Assembly (NCBI RefSeq): GCF_009604455.1 | Contig: NZ_WEGL01000009.1 | Coordinates: 310,001 to 374,000 of the forward strand | Direction of reading: 5' to 3' | Length of the DNA stretch: 64,000 bases | DNA from: Streptomyces sp. RB17 | GTDB taxonomy: Bacteria > Actinomycetota > Actinomycetes > Streptomycetales > Streptomycetaceae | Shown here: positions 7,716 to 15,307 of the stretch, piece by piece | Layout of the letters: the number at the start of each line of letters is the position of its first letter | How positions within the stretch are numbered: position 1 is the stretch's first letter | Notes under the pieces: generated by a model | Database searches by the model: none | The model's input: only the letters and a program-made list of their open reading frames with translations | What the model was told of the DNA's origin: nothing | Translations under genes and position numbers: made by a program

Positions 7716-7792
7716 CCCGGGCGATTAGCTCAGTGGGAGAGCGCTTCGTTCACACCGAAGAGGTCACTGGTTCGAACCCAGTATCGCCCACC
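7716..7792. repeat. Direct repeat unit formed by tRNA-Val(CAC), second copy at 12942-13018
   Basis: The tRNA gene plus three bases before and two after it is repeated without a mismatch at 12942-13018, in the same orientation, 5.2 kb apart. The pair brackets the sugar-transport relic locus. Confidence 0.85.
7719..7790 (+). tRNA. tRNA-Val(CAC), first of two identical copies
   Basis: This is a 72-nt cloverleaf. Acceptor arms are GGGCGAT and ATCGCCC with discriminator A, and anticodon loop TTCACAC gives anticodon CAC. TAATGT at 7700-7705 is a plausible -10 box. A terminator hairpin follows after 6 bases. The sequence is identical to the gene at 12945-13016. Confidence 0.95.
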
Positions 7793-7796
7793 CGGA

Positions 7797-7832
7797 CCGA
7801 CGGCCACCTGCGAAAAGGCAGGTGGCCGTCGG
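7797..7832 (+). terminator. Terminator of tRNA-Val(CAC) copy 1
   Basis: A perfect 15-bp stem (7797-7811 with 7818-7832) surrounds the loop GAAAAG, immediately downstream of the tRNA. Confidence 0.8.
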
Positions 7833-8553
7833 CGTATGCGCGTCTGATCCGGGCCGGTGGAGCGTTCGTCGGCCGACCCCGGCAGCGGGCACCGGCCTCG
7901 GGTTGCCTGCGGTGCTTCGAGCGACGAACAGCTGATCCAGGTCACCTGCGCGGACCCCGGCGGCGGACAGCGGCCTTTGCGCCTCGTGACCGGCTCCGGC
8001 GCGAGCACTTGCTCCAGCCCCCTGCTCCGACTCCAGATGCGAGCACAGGCCCCTGCCCCTGCCCCTGCTCCGGGGCGGGCAGCGGCTCCCAGGTCTCCGC
8101 CGAGCTTGGCGGTCGGGCCTGTCCTGGCGAGGGTGATCTCGACGTCCTGGCCGGGGAGTTCGAGCGGACGGGAGTGACCGGGGCGTTGAGCCGTCACCGC
8201 ACCAGGGGCCGGGACTGGGCGGACCTGGCCGGTCGGCCCGTCACCAGGGAGCCCGGATCACGGATGCGCCGGTCACGGATAGCCCGATCACGCGGCCCTC
8301 GCTGTCCATCGGCGGCACCCCGGACACCTCGTCGGCGGCACTTTGGACGCCTCGCCTGCCCGCCCGGCGCCGTCGAGACGTACCCCGAGACCCTCCCCGG
8401 CCCGCCCGGTCTGTGCGGCCGCGTCCGTTCGGTCCGTCGGTCGTACCACGCTCACCAGCGACGACAGCCGAGACGCGACCCCCGCGCCCGCGCCGGCCGC
8501 AAGAGAATCCTGTCCGAATCATTGACGCACCCGAGCCCCTCCGTACCTTGTGC
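7833..8553. other. Long stretch without a supportable gene
   Basis: About 720 bases between a tRNA terminator and the sugar-binding protein operator. Open frames exist on both strands, but their translations are Arg/Pro/Gly-rich without recognisable domains. CCCCTG is repeated three times in tandem at 8050-8067, and short GGATCACGGAT-like repeats occur near 8250-8290. It may be decayed accessory sequence, but I cannot name an ancestor. Confidence 0.5.
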
Positions 8554-8580
8554 CAGCAAGCGCTTACTTGAAACGATTCA
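8554..8580 (+). promoter_or_regulatory. Two adjacent LacI-family operator-like palindromes
   Basis: The palindrome AAGCGCTT (8558-8565, extendable to GCAAGCGCTTAC) is followed by GAAACGATTC (8570-8579), which resembles the consensus half-sites of LacI-type sugar repressors. Both lie 40-60 bases before the sugar-binding protein ATG, where a repressor would block transcription. No LacI-type gene is present in the window. Confidence 0.6.
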
Positions 8581-8616
8581 CGACGACGGAGACGACGCTG
8601 CGGGGAGGGCCCCATC

Positions 8617-9912
8617 ATGGGAACCAGCAGGAATCTTGGGAATCTTGAGAGGCGTACGATCCTGAAGGCGGCCGGCGCCTCGGCGGCCGCGCTCGGGCTC
8701 GCGGCGACGGCCGGGTGCGGAGGCGGAAGCGGTTCCGGGGATGGGACGGTGACGATCCGTTATTCCTGGTGGGGTGCCGAGGAGCGGGCCAAGAAGATCA
8801 ACCAGACCATCGCCCTCTTCGAGAAGAAGTACCCGAAGATCAAGGTCAAGACCGACTTCCAGACGTACGCGTCCTTCTGGGAGAAGTTCCAGACCCAGGC
8901 CGCCGGTGGAAATCCTCCGGACGTTTTCCAAAATGCCGTCACCTTTCTCCGGAAGTATGACAAGCGAGGAATTCTCCTCGACCTCAAGTCACAGGTGCAG
9001 GCAGGTAATCTGACCCTGGATCACTTTCGGGACGGCGTGACGAAGGTCGGCGAGGTCGACGGAAAGCAGCTCGGAATTCCAGTCGGCTCCAACACCATGG
9101 CGCTCGTCGTCGACAAGAAGGTGTTCCAGAAGGCCGGCGTCGAGCCGCACCCGGGATGGACCTGGGACGACTACTTCAAGGCGCTGAAGACCATCCACGA
9201 CAGGAAAAATGTCCCGGGGGACACCGGCTACTTCACCATCATGTACCTGTACGACCTCTACCTTCGCCAGAACGGCAAGGCGTTCTACACCAAGGACGGA
9301 CTCGGCTTCGACAAGGCCGATCTGACGGAGTGGTGGACCGACGGCTACCACCGCGTCAAGGCGGGCATCGTCACCGACCCGAAGGTCGTCCAGCAGGACA
9401 TGCCCAAGTCCTCCCTCTCCGCAGGTCACGGCGCCTCGGAGTTCACCTGGGACAACTTCACCGTCCGTTACTCGGCGGAGGGCGACAGCACCTACGGCCT
9501 CGCGCCGATCCCCACCACGGACGGCAGGCACACCGGGCAGTACCTCGCCTCCCTGATGCTCAGCGCCTCCGCCCACACCTCCCACTCCAAGGAGGTCGCC
9601 CAGTTCATCGACTTCATGGTCCACGACCCCGAGGTCGGCAGGATCATGGGCTACGACCGGGGCATCCTCGCCGGCACCGAGCAGTACGACGCGTACAAGC
9701 CGACGGACGCGGTGAACAAGGAGATCGCGCAGTATGAGGCCGACACCGCCAAGGCGGGCGTCCTCGGCGCGATCACCCCGCACCCCTCCGGTGCCGACAC
9801 CATCGAGGCCGCCTTCCTGCGCATCGGCGGCGACCTCGGACAGGGCAAGACGAAGGTCGCGGACGCGGTGAAGCAGTTCTTCACCGAGTCCGAGGCCGCA
9901 TTCCAGGCCTGA
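8617..9912 (+). CDS. ABC transporter sugar-binding lipoprotein
   Basis: A family-1 extracellular solute-binding protein of 431 aa. The N-terminus has ERRTILKAAG (a twin-arginine-like stretch), a hydrophobic core and the lipobox-like AATAGC at about residues 29-34, so it is probably exported and lipid-anchored. The mature part starts with VTIRYSWWGAEERAKK, and features such as NPPDVFQN and the GASEFTWDNF segment are typical of oligosaccharide binders. The full family length is present and the frame is intact. It heads an operon whose two permeases are broken, so transport by this system is probably lost unless another permease serves it. The neighbouring lyase relic suggests a pectin-derived oligosaccharide ligand (inference). 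Confidence 0.88.
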   Translation: MGTSRNLGNLERRTILKAAGASAAALGLAATAGCGGGSGSGDGTVTIRYSWWGAEERAKKINQTIALFEKKYPKIKVKTDFQTYASFWEKFQTQAAGGNPPDVFQNAVTFLRKYDKRGILLDLKSQVQAGNLTLDHFRDGVTKVGEVDGKQLGIPVGSNTMALVVDKKVFQKAGVEPHPGWTWDDYFKALKTIHDRKNVPGDTGYFTIMYLYDLYLRQNGKAFYTKDGLGFDKADLTEWWTDGYHRVKAGIVTDPKVVQQDMPKSSLSAGHGASEFTWDNFTVRYSAEGDSTYGLAPIPTTDGRHTGQYLASLMLSASAHTSHSKEVAQFIDFMVHDPEVGRIMGYDRGILAGTEQYDAYKPTDAVNKEIAQYEADTAKAGVLGAITPHPSGADTIEAAFLRIGGDLGQGKTKVADAVKQFFTESEAAFQA

Positions 9913-10779
9913 TGGGACATGCCGTGACGCTCGTCAAGGACTCCGTGCCCGCGACCCGCAAGGCACGCTCGGCCGCCACCGCCACCCCCGGGCGGCCGGG
10001 CCGCCGCCGCGAGAACCTCGCCGGCTACCTCTTCATGTCCCCGTGGATCGCGGGCTTCCTGCTGCTGACCGCGGGCCCCATGATCGCCTCGCTGTACTTC
10101 GCCTTCACCGACTACAACCGGCACCCCGCTGAAGCTGCTGCTCGCCCTCGGGGTCGCCCTGCTGCTCGCGCAGAGCCGCCGCGGCCAGGCCTTCTACCGG
10201 GCCGCCTTCTACGCCCCCTCGCTGATCGGCGCGAGCGTCTCCGTCGGCTTCGTCTGGCGGTCGCTGTTCTCCGACGGCGCGATCGTGGACCGTACCCAGA
10301 CCTTCTTCGGCTGGCACGTCGGCGGCTGGGTCGGCAACGCCGACTGGGTGCTGTACTGCCTGGTCGCGCTGACGGTGTGGCAGTTCGGTGCGCCCATGGT
10401 CATCTTCCTGGCGGGCCTGAAACAGGTGCCGAGGGAGCTGTACGAGGCCGCCGAGATGGACGGCGCGGGTACGTTCCGGAGGTTCTGGAACATCACCCTG
10501 CCGATGATCTCCCCGGTGCTGTTCTTCAACGTGCTCCTGGAGACCATCCACTCCTTCCAGATCTTCGGCTCGGCCTACGTCGTCTCCAACACCTCCTGCG
10601 GACCGGCCGACGCCACGCTCGTCTACACCTGCTACCTGTACCAGCAGGGCTTCACGAACGCCCGGATGGGCTTCGCCTCCGCCATGGCCTGGATGCTGCT
10701 GCTCGCCGTGGCCCTGGTGACGGCCGTCCTCTTCTGGTCCCAGAAGAAGTGGGTGCACTACGAGGAGGACGCCCGATGA
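9912..10779 (+). pseudogene. Sugar ABC transporter permease 1 (MalF-type), internally deleted and frameshifted
   Basis: The reading frame from ATG 9912 gives a normal permease N-terminus with the first membrane helix (NLAGYLFMSPWIAGFLLL) up to FTDYN. It then turns into Arg/Pro-rich nonsense after about base 10123. The next frame resumes permease sequence at TPLKLLLALGVALLLAQ (about 10124) and continues through the EAA loop (YEAAEMDGAGTFRRFWNITLP) to the normal end HYEEDAR. Family members have roughly 45-50 residues between these two points (periplasmic loop, start of helix 2). The lesion is therefore a deletion of about 150 bases that is not a multiple of three. The stop overlaps the start of permease 2. 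Confidence 0.85.
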
Positions 10780-11022
10780 GCACCCTCAGACTCGCCCTGA
10801 CGCGCCGGCGCACCGGCTCGCTCGCCTGGCACCTCGGCGCCGTGGCCATCCTGGCCGTCATCCTCTATCCGGTCGTCTGGGTGATCGGCGCCTCGTTCAA
10901 GCCCAGCAAGGACGTCATCAACAGCCTCACGCTGTTCCCGTCCCACCCGATCCTGTCCAACTTCAAGGGCCTCGCCGACGGCATAGCGGACGTCCCGATC
11001 CGGACGTTCTTCCAGAACTCCT
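10776..11022 (+). pseudogene. Sugar ABC transporter permease 2 (MalG-type), N-terminal remnant
   Basis: ATG 10776 overlaps the permease 1 stop. About 81 residues are normal for the family: a basic N-terminus, the first helix (WHLGAVAILAVILYPVVWVIGASF) and the periplasmic segment ending PIRTFFQNS. Beyond base 11021 this frame gives only Ser/Pro/Thr-rich nonsense. Family members have about 280-300 residues with six helices and an EAA loop, so two thirds of the gene is missing. It is fused without a gap to the lyase remnant in a different frame. Confidence 0.85.
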
Positions 11023-12334
11023 CTTCTGGGCCAACGACTCCACCCCCGACGCCGACACCCTGGCCCGGCAGGTGCAGCCGGTACGGGTGCTGCCGCAGCT
11101 CGCGGCCCCGCCCAAGCAGCTGATCGAGGCCAAGGTCTTCGGCCCCGGCCTGTACGCCGAGCCCGACCGCTCCACCCCGGCCAAGGCGAAGATCGAGGGC
11201 CACCTCGACTTCCTCTTCACCTACTACAAGGACCAGGTGGGGCAACGCCGTTGGTACGGCTTCTGGGACTACGGCGACTTCATGCACACCTACGACACCG
11301 TGCGCCACCAGTGGCGGTACGACGTCGGTGGCTACGCCTGGGACAACTCCGAGCTCTCGCCGGACCTGTGGCTCTGGTACGCGTACCTCAGGAGCGGCCG
11401 GTCCGACCTCTTCCGCTTCGCCGAGGCGCTCACCCGGCACACCGGCGAGGTCGACGTCTACCACCTCGGCAAGTGGGCCGGCCTCGGCACCCGGCACGGT
11501 GTGCAGCACTTCGGCGACAGCGCCAAACAGCAGCGCATCGCCAACACGACGTACCGGCGCTTCTACTACTTCCTCACCGCCGACGAACGCGTGGGCGACC
11601 TCATGCACGCCAACGTCGACTCCGACGAGACCTTCCTCGTCCTCGACCCCCAGCGCAAGGTCCGCACCGACCCCTACACCCCCGGCCGGCACGCCCTGTC
11701 GATCGGCTTCGGCACGGACTGGAGCGGCCTGGTCTCGGCCTGGCTGACGGAGTGGGAGCGCAAGGGACCCAAGTGGGAGACGGGCAAGGCGCGCGTGCTG
11801 TCCACGATGGAGGGCATCGCCGCCCAGCCCAACGGCTTCGTCCAGGGCAGTGGGCTGTACGACCTCGACACCGGCACGTTCGCCGTCGCCGACCAGCCGG
11901 TGGTCTCCGTGTCCCACCTCTCGGCCGTCTTCGGCCTCAACGAGCTGTGCGCCGAGCTGATTCACCTTGTCGACATGCCGAAGTTCAAGGAGGTCTACCT
12001 GGACTACTGCCGCTACTTCAACGCCACCAAGGCCGAACAGGCGGCCCGCTACGGCACCGACCTCGGCACGCTGCTGCTCTTCCAGGGGCACTCGCGGCTC
12101 GACGCCTACGCCGCCGTACAGACCGGTGACGCATCGCTCGCCCAGCGCGCCTGGACCAAGTTCTACGCCTCCGACGGCTACACCGAGTCCGCACCGTGGA
12201 GGACCGAGAAGCTGACCGGCCCCGTCACCCTGGTCGAGGGCAGCGAGGCGAGCTGGGTGTCCAGCAACGACACCGCGCTCTACGGCCTCGCGGCCATCGA
12301 GAACCTGGCGTTGCTCGGCGGCAGGATGCCCTAG
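11021..12334 (+). pseudogene. C-terminal remnant of a YetA / exo-rhamnogalacturonan lyase-like (PL26) protein
   Basis: The frame is open from the junction at 11021 (LFWANDS) to TAG 12332-12334 and gives about 437 residues. Segments such as RWYGFWDYGDFMHTYD, YDVGGYAWDNSELSPD, HTGEVDVYHLGKWAG and TRHGVQHFGDSAKQ resemble the catalytic alpha/alpha-barrel part of YetA/PcRGLX proteins, often annotated as Tat-signal proteins in Streptomyces. Whole proteins are near 850-900 residues, so the signal peptide and N-terminal half are gone. No credible start lies at the junction; GTG 11072 is the first possible one. Family assignment is from memory of motifs and is fairly but not fully sure. Confidence 0.75.
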
Positions 12335-12458
12335 CCGCGGTTGAGGGAGCGCCGTCGCACGGGCGGCGGCGCTCGCCCGACCGAGTCTCACCCGGCGCAC
12401 GGCGCGGCGCATGAGTACGCGTACTCAGATCTCCCGCCCCGCCGGGCAGACTCGTCCC

Positions 12459-12905
12459 ATGGACTGGACCCACTACCGCTTCCGCAGCCTGTGGTCCCTG
12501 CCCGCGCCGCCCGCCGGCGTGTACGCGGTGCTGGAGCGGCCCGAGGACTATCCGAACTGGTGGCCACAGGTCCGCTCGGTGACCCGGCTCGACGGCGAGA
12601 CGGGTGTGATCACCGTCCGGTCCGTCCTGCCGTACGACATGACCTTCATCGCACGGCAGATCCGCCGCGACCCGGACGCCGGTGTGCTGGAGGTCACTCT
12701 GTCCGGTGACATCGAGGGCCGGGCGCGCTGGACGGTCACCGCCGAAGGCTCCGGGACCCTGGCCCGCTACGACCAGGACGTGGACGTGCACAAGCCGCTG
12801 CTCCGCCGGCTCGCCGTACCCGGCCGGCCGGTCTTCCGCGCCAACCACCGCCTGATGATGCGGTCCGGGCGGCGCGGACTGCTGCGTCACCTGCAAGCGG
12901 TTTGA
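12459..12905 (+). CDS. SRPBCC-family (polyketide cyclase/dehydrase-like) protein
   Basis: The 148-aa protein begins MDWTHYRFRSLWSLPAPP and has the helix-grip-fold signature of START/SRPBCC proteins: VYAVLERPEDYPNWWPQV near residues 20-37, then beta strands and a long C-terminal helix (RANHRLMMRSGRRGL). These proteins bind hydrophobic ligands; the ligand is unknown. ATG 12459 is preferred over ATG 12411, because the family starts near MDW and CAGACT lies just before it as a possible -10 box. The gene sits between the lyase relic and the second tRNA-Val(CAC). Confidence 0.8.
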   Translation: MDWTHYRFRSLWSLPAPPAGVYAVLERPEDYPNWWPQVRSVTRLDGETGVITVRSVLPYDMTFIARQIRRDPDAGVLEVTLSGDIEGRARWTVTAEGSGTLARYDQDVDVHKPLLRRLAVPGRPVFRANHRLMMRSGRRGLLRHLQAV

Positions 12906-12944
12906 AGGATCGGCGCCGGGACCTGTATTGTTCACTGCGTTCCC

Positions 12945-13016
12945 GGGCGATTAGCTCAGTGGGAGAGCGCTTCGTTCACACCGAAGAGGTCACTGGTTCG
13001 AACCCAGTATCGCCCA
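12945..13016 (+). tRNA. tRNA-Val(CAC), second identical copy
   Basis: The 72-nt sequence is identical to 7719-7790, with anticodon CAC. TATTGT (12924-12929) may be its -10 box. A perfect 17-bp hairpin follows at once, different in sequence from the hairpin behind the first copy, so the flanks are unrelated although the gene body is identical. Confidence 0.95.
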
Positions 13017-13021
13017 CCGGG

Positions 13022-13057
13022 AAAGAGCCGGTCCGCAGCTGCGGACCGGCTCTTTTG
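13022..13057 (+). terminator. Terminator of tRNA-Val(CAC) copy 2
   Basis: Arms 13022-13038 and 13039-13055 are fully complementary (17 bp, contiguous, so the central bases form the loop). They are followed by a short T run (TTTT at 13053-13056). Confidence 0.8.
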
Positions 13058-13062
13058 ATGCC

Positions 13063-13808
13063 ATGGGGGGCGTCATGGGCAAGGAACGGGGCGGGGAAGG
13101 ACCGAGACTTGGCGCGCGGGTGCGCAGGCTCCGGGTCCGCAGTCCGGTCGGGATCTGTCTGCCCGAAGTGGTGCTGGGCGCCGTCGTGGCGCCGGCCGGG
13201 ATCACCTTCAACACGTAACGGGTGACCACGATGTGGGTCGGGGCGCGGATCGCCGCCGACGGCAGTGCCCGGATCACCGAGGTCATCGACTACGACTTCG
13301 GCTACCCGCACACGGCACGGCACGGCATCTACCGCGACCTGCCGGACCTGCCCTTCGACGAGGACGCGGCCCACGTCGCCGTCAGCATGGACGGCCATCG
13401 CGTCCCCCGGGAACTCACCGCGGGCGACTACTACGCGCGCCGGGGAACTGCACCGGCGCACCCCCGAGGGCAGCGCGCAGTGGCTGCGGGTCGAGGCGTT
13501 CCGGCGCTACCTCGCCGATCCGTCCGCCCTGCCCGGCCCCGAACCGCTCGCCGACGACCAGGTGCGGCTCTGCACGGCCTGGCGGTCGCCCTCGGCCTGG
13601 ACGGCAGCCGGCGGCATGCCGTCGAGACGACCGCCGTACCCACCCGGCGGCCCGCCTCGCGCGCCGTACGGCTGGCGCCGGCGCCGGCCGCCGGACTCGT
13701 CGTGTCGGCCACGCTCGCGTCCTCGACGTCGTCTCCGGCGGCGGCACCGGGAGCGGCTCCGGCGGGAGAGGCTCTTCCGGAGGCGTCGGCGGGGGAGGCT
13801 CCTGGTGA
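13063..13808 (+). pseudogene. Degenerate DUF2207-family membrane protein gene
   Basis: Three frames carry successive pieces of one protein. Frame one starts near 13063 and is stopped by TAA 13216-13218. It then continues RVTTMWVGARIAADGS, ITEVIDYDFG and GIYRDLPDLPFDED to about 13435, the N-terminal DUF2207 domain. A second frame from about 13445 holds RRTPEGSAQWLRVEAFRRYL, normally several hundred residues further on. The last frame ends in the Gly/Ser-rich tail GGVGGGGSW followed by TGA 13806-13808, as in intact family members. The gene therefore has a nonsense codon, a large internal deletion and at least two frame changes, and cannot make the full protein. Confidence 0.8.
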
Positions 13809-13846
13809 CCGCCGTGCAGCGGGCGCCTGTGCCGTGATCCCGAGAC

Positions 13847-14572
13847 CTATGCCGCGGCGGGCAGCTCCGGCCTCAGCGGCCAGTCCGTGCTGACGATCTC
13901 GTCCGAACCGCTGCGCGCGAACCAGGCCTGCAGCCCGCGGGCCTGCGCCGCGTGCCAGTTGGCCTGCAGCGCGTGCAGCTCGGCGGGGGTCAGGCGCTCC
14001 AGGCGGGTCGCGAAACGGCGGCCCAGGGCCCGTACGACGTCCAGCGCGGCCAGCGCGTCCGCCGCCGCGTCATGCGCGTCCTGCAGCGTCACGTCGTAGT
14101 GCGCGCACAGGTCGGTCAGCGTGCGGCGGCCCTTGCGGTAGCGGTCCAGATGCTTGTCCAGGACGCGGGGGTCCAGCACCTGCAGCGGCACCGACGCGAA
14201 CCAGCGGTCCAGCGAGGACGCCCGATGCCGGCGCAGCTCCCGGTCCAGCAAGGTGAGATCGAAGGGCGCGTTCATCACCACCAGCGGCCGGCCCATCGCC
14301 GCGTGCTCCGCCAGCTGCTCGGCTATCTCGTACATCACCGGCGCCGGCCAGCGGCCGTTGCGCTGCAGGTGCTCCTCCGTCAGCCCGTGCACCGCCGTGG
14401 CCTCCTCGGGCACCGGCACACCCGGGTTCACCAGCCAGCGAGTGACCCGGGGCCGGGTCCCCGGCGCGTCCTGGACGACGACGGCGGCCGACACGATCCG
14501 GTCGGTCTCGACGTCCACGCCCGTCGTCTCCGTGTCGAAGGCGGCCAGCGGCCCCTCGTACCAGTACGTCAT
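13847..14572 (-). CDS. DEDDh 3'-5' exonuclease (DnaQ-like)
   Basis: A stand-alone exonuclease of 241 aa related to the epsilon subunit of DNA polymerase III. All catalytic residues are visible: Asp13 and Glu15 in FDTETTG, Asp105 in NAPFDLTLL, and His167 with Asp172 in DAHDAAADA, which makes it the DEDDh type. The C-terminal 60 residues are a helical extension. No polymerase or other domain is fused. It probably degrades or proofreads single-stranded DNA or RNA ends in the cytoplasm. It is divergent from the DUF4365 gene with 168 bases between them. Confidence 0.9.
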   Translation of the reverse strand: MTYWYEGPLAAFDTETTGVDVETDRIVSAAVVVQDAPGTRPRVTRWLVNPGVPVPEEATAVHGLTEEHLQRNGRWPAPVMYEIAEQLAEHAAMGRPLVVMNAPFDLTLLDRELRRHRASSLDRWFASVPLQVLDPRVLDKHLDRYRKGRRTLTDLCAHYDVTLQDAHDAAADALAALDVVRALGRRFATRLERLTPAELHALQANWHAAQARGLQAWFARSGSDEIVSTDWPLRPELPAAA

Positions 14573-14740
14573 CCCAACCCAACTCCTCGTTCACCCGAGG
14601 CAGGTGACGTTCCGTCTTCTGCCCGTTTGGTGATACCCGGGCCGTTTGCGCCGTACGCGGGCAGGAGACAACAGGAGTACGGGTCTTTGCAGTTCAGCAG
14701 CCCGTAGCGGGGAAACTCTTGGCTTGGAAGGCTGTTGGTC

Positions 14741-15307
14741 ATGGCCATAGCGCAGCCCGAGCGGGGCGGGCTGCTGCCCGATCGCACGGGCCCCCTTCGC
14801 GGCACGCTCGCCACCACCGCCTGCATGGAGACACTGCAGGTCGGCTATCTGCACGCGGTCGCCGCCGCGGCCGGCTGCTCGCTGTCCCAGCCCTTCCCGG
14901 ACAACGGCATCGACTGGCACGTCAGCCACAGCGCGCCCGGGCACACCGTCGACGACGAGGTCACCATCAAGGTGCAGCTGAAGGCCACGTACCAGGTCGC
15001 GCCGAACCCTCCGGGGCGCACCTTCTCCTTCACCCTCGACAACGACCATCTGCGCAAGCTCGCCCGCACACCCGTGTCGGTGCACAAGATCCTGGTCGTC
15101 ATGCTCGTCCCGCGCTCGCAGGACGACTGGCTGCGCGCCAGCCACGACCGGCTCGACCTCAGGCACTGCTGCTACTGGGTCAACCTGGCCGGCCACCCCA
15201 TCACCGGCCGGCACCGGACCACCGTGCGGATACCGACCACACGCATCTTCGACGACCGGGCGCTCTGCGAGATCATGACGCGGGTCGGGACGGGAGGCAG
15301 GCCATGA
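14741..15307 (+). CDS. DUF4365-domain protein, possible nuclease fold
   Basis: The 188-aa protein has the DUF4365 pattern: an N-terminal helix (METLQVGYLHAVAAAAG), then DNGIDWHVS with Asp58, and IKVQLKATY with Gln79 and Lys81. The D...QxK arrangement is what a PD-(D/E)xK-type nuclease core would show. Nuclease activity of this family is a prediction. ATG 14741 was taken instead of TTG 14735. The stop overlaps the ATG of the next gene by ATGA, so the two are translationally coupled and probably work together. Confidence 0.75.
   Translation: MAIAQPERGGLLPDRTGPLRGTLATTACMETLQVGYLHAVAAAAGCSLSQPFPDNGIDWHVSHSAPGHTVDDEVTIKVQLKATYQVAPNPPGRTFSFTLDNDHLRKLARTPVSVHKILVVMLVPRSQDDWLRASHDRLDLRHCCYWVNLAGHPITGRHRTTVRIPTTRIFDDRALCEIMTRVGTGGRP

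Noticed and set aside
8250..8290. Short repeated words considered as a CRISPR fragment
   Set aside because: Units are too short, irregularly spaced and there are no cas genes in the window.
7733..8665. 310-codon plus-strand frame starting inside tRNA-Val(CAC)
   Set aside because: It begins in a tRNA, passes through its terminator and an operator, and overlaps the binding-protein start in another frame.
10105..10758. 217-residue minus-strand frame across the permease pseudogene
   Set aside because: It is His/Glu/Gly-rich, has no domain, and lies opposite clear permease sequence; a GC-skew shadow.
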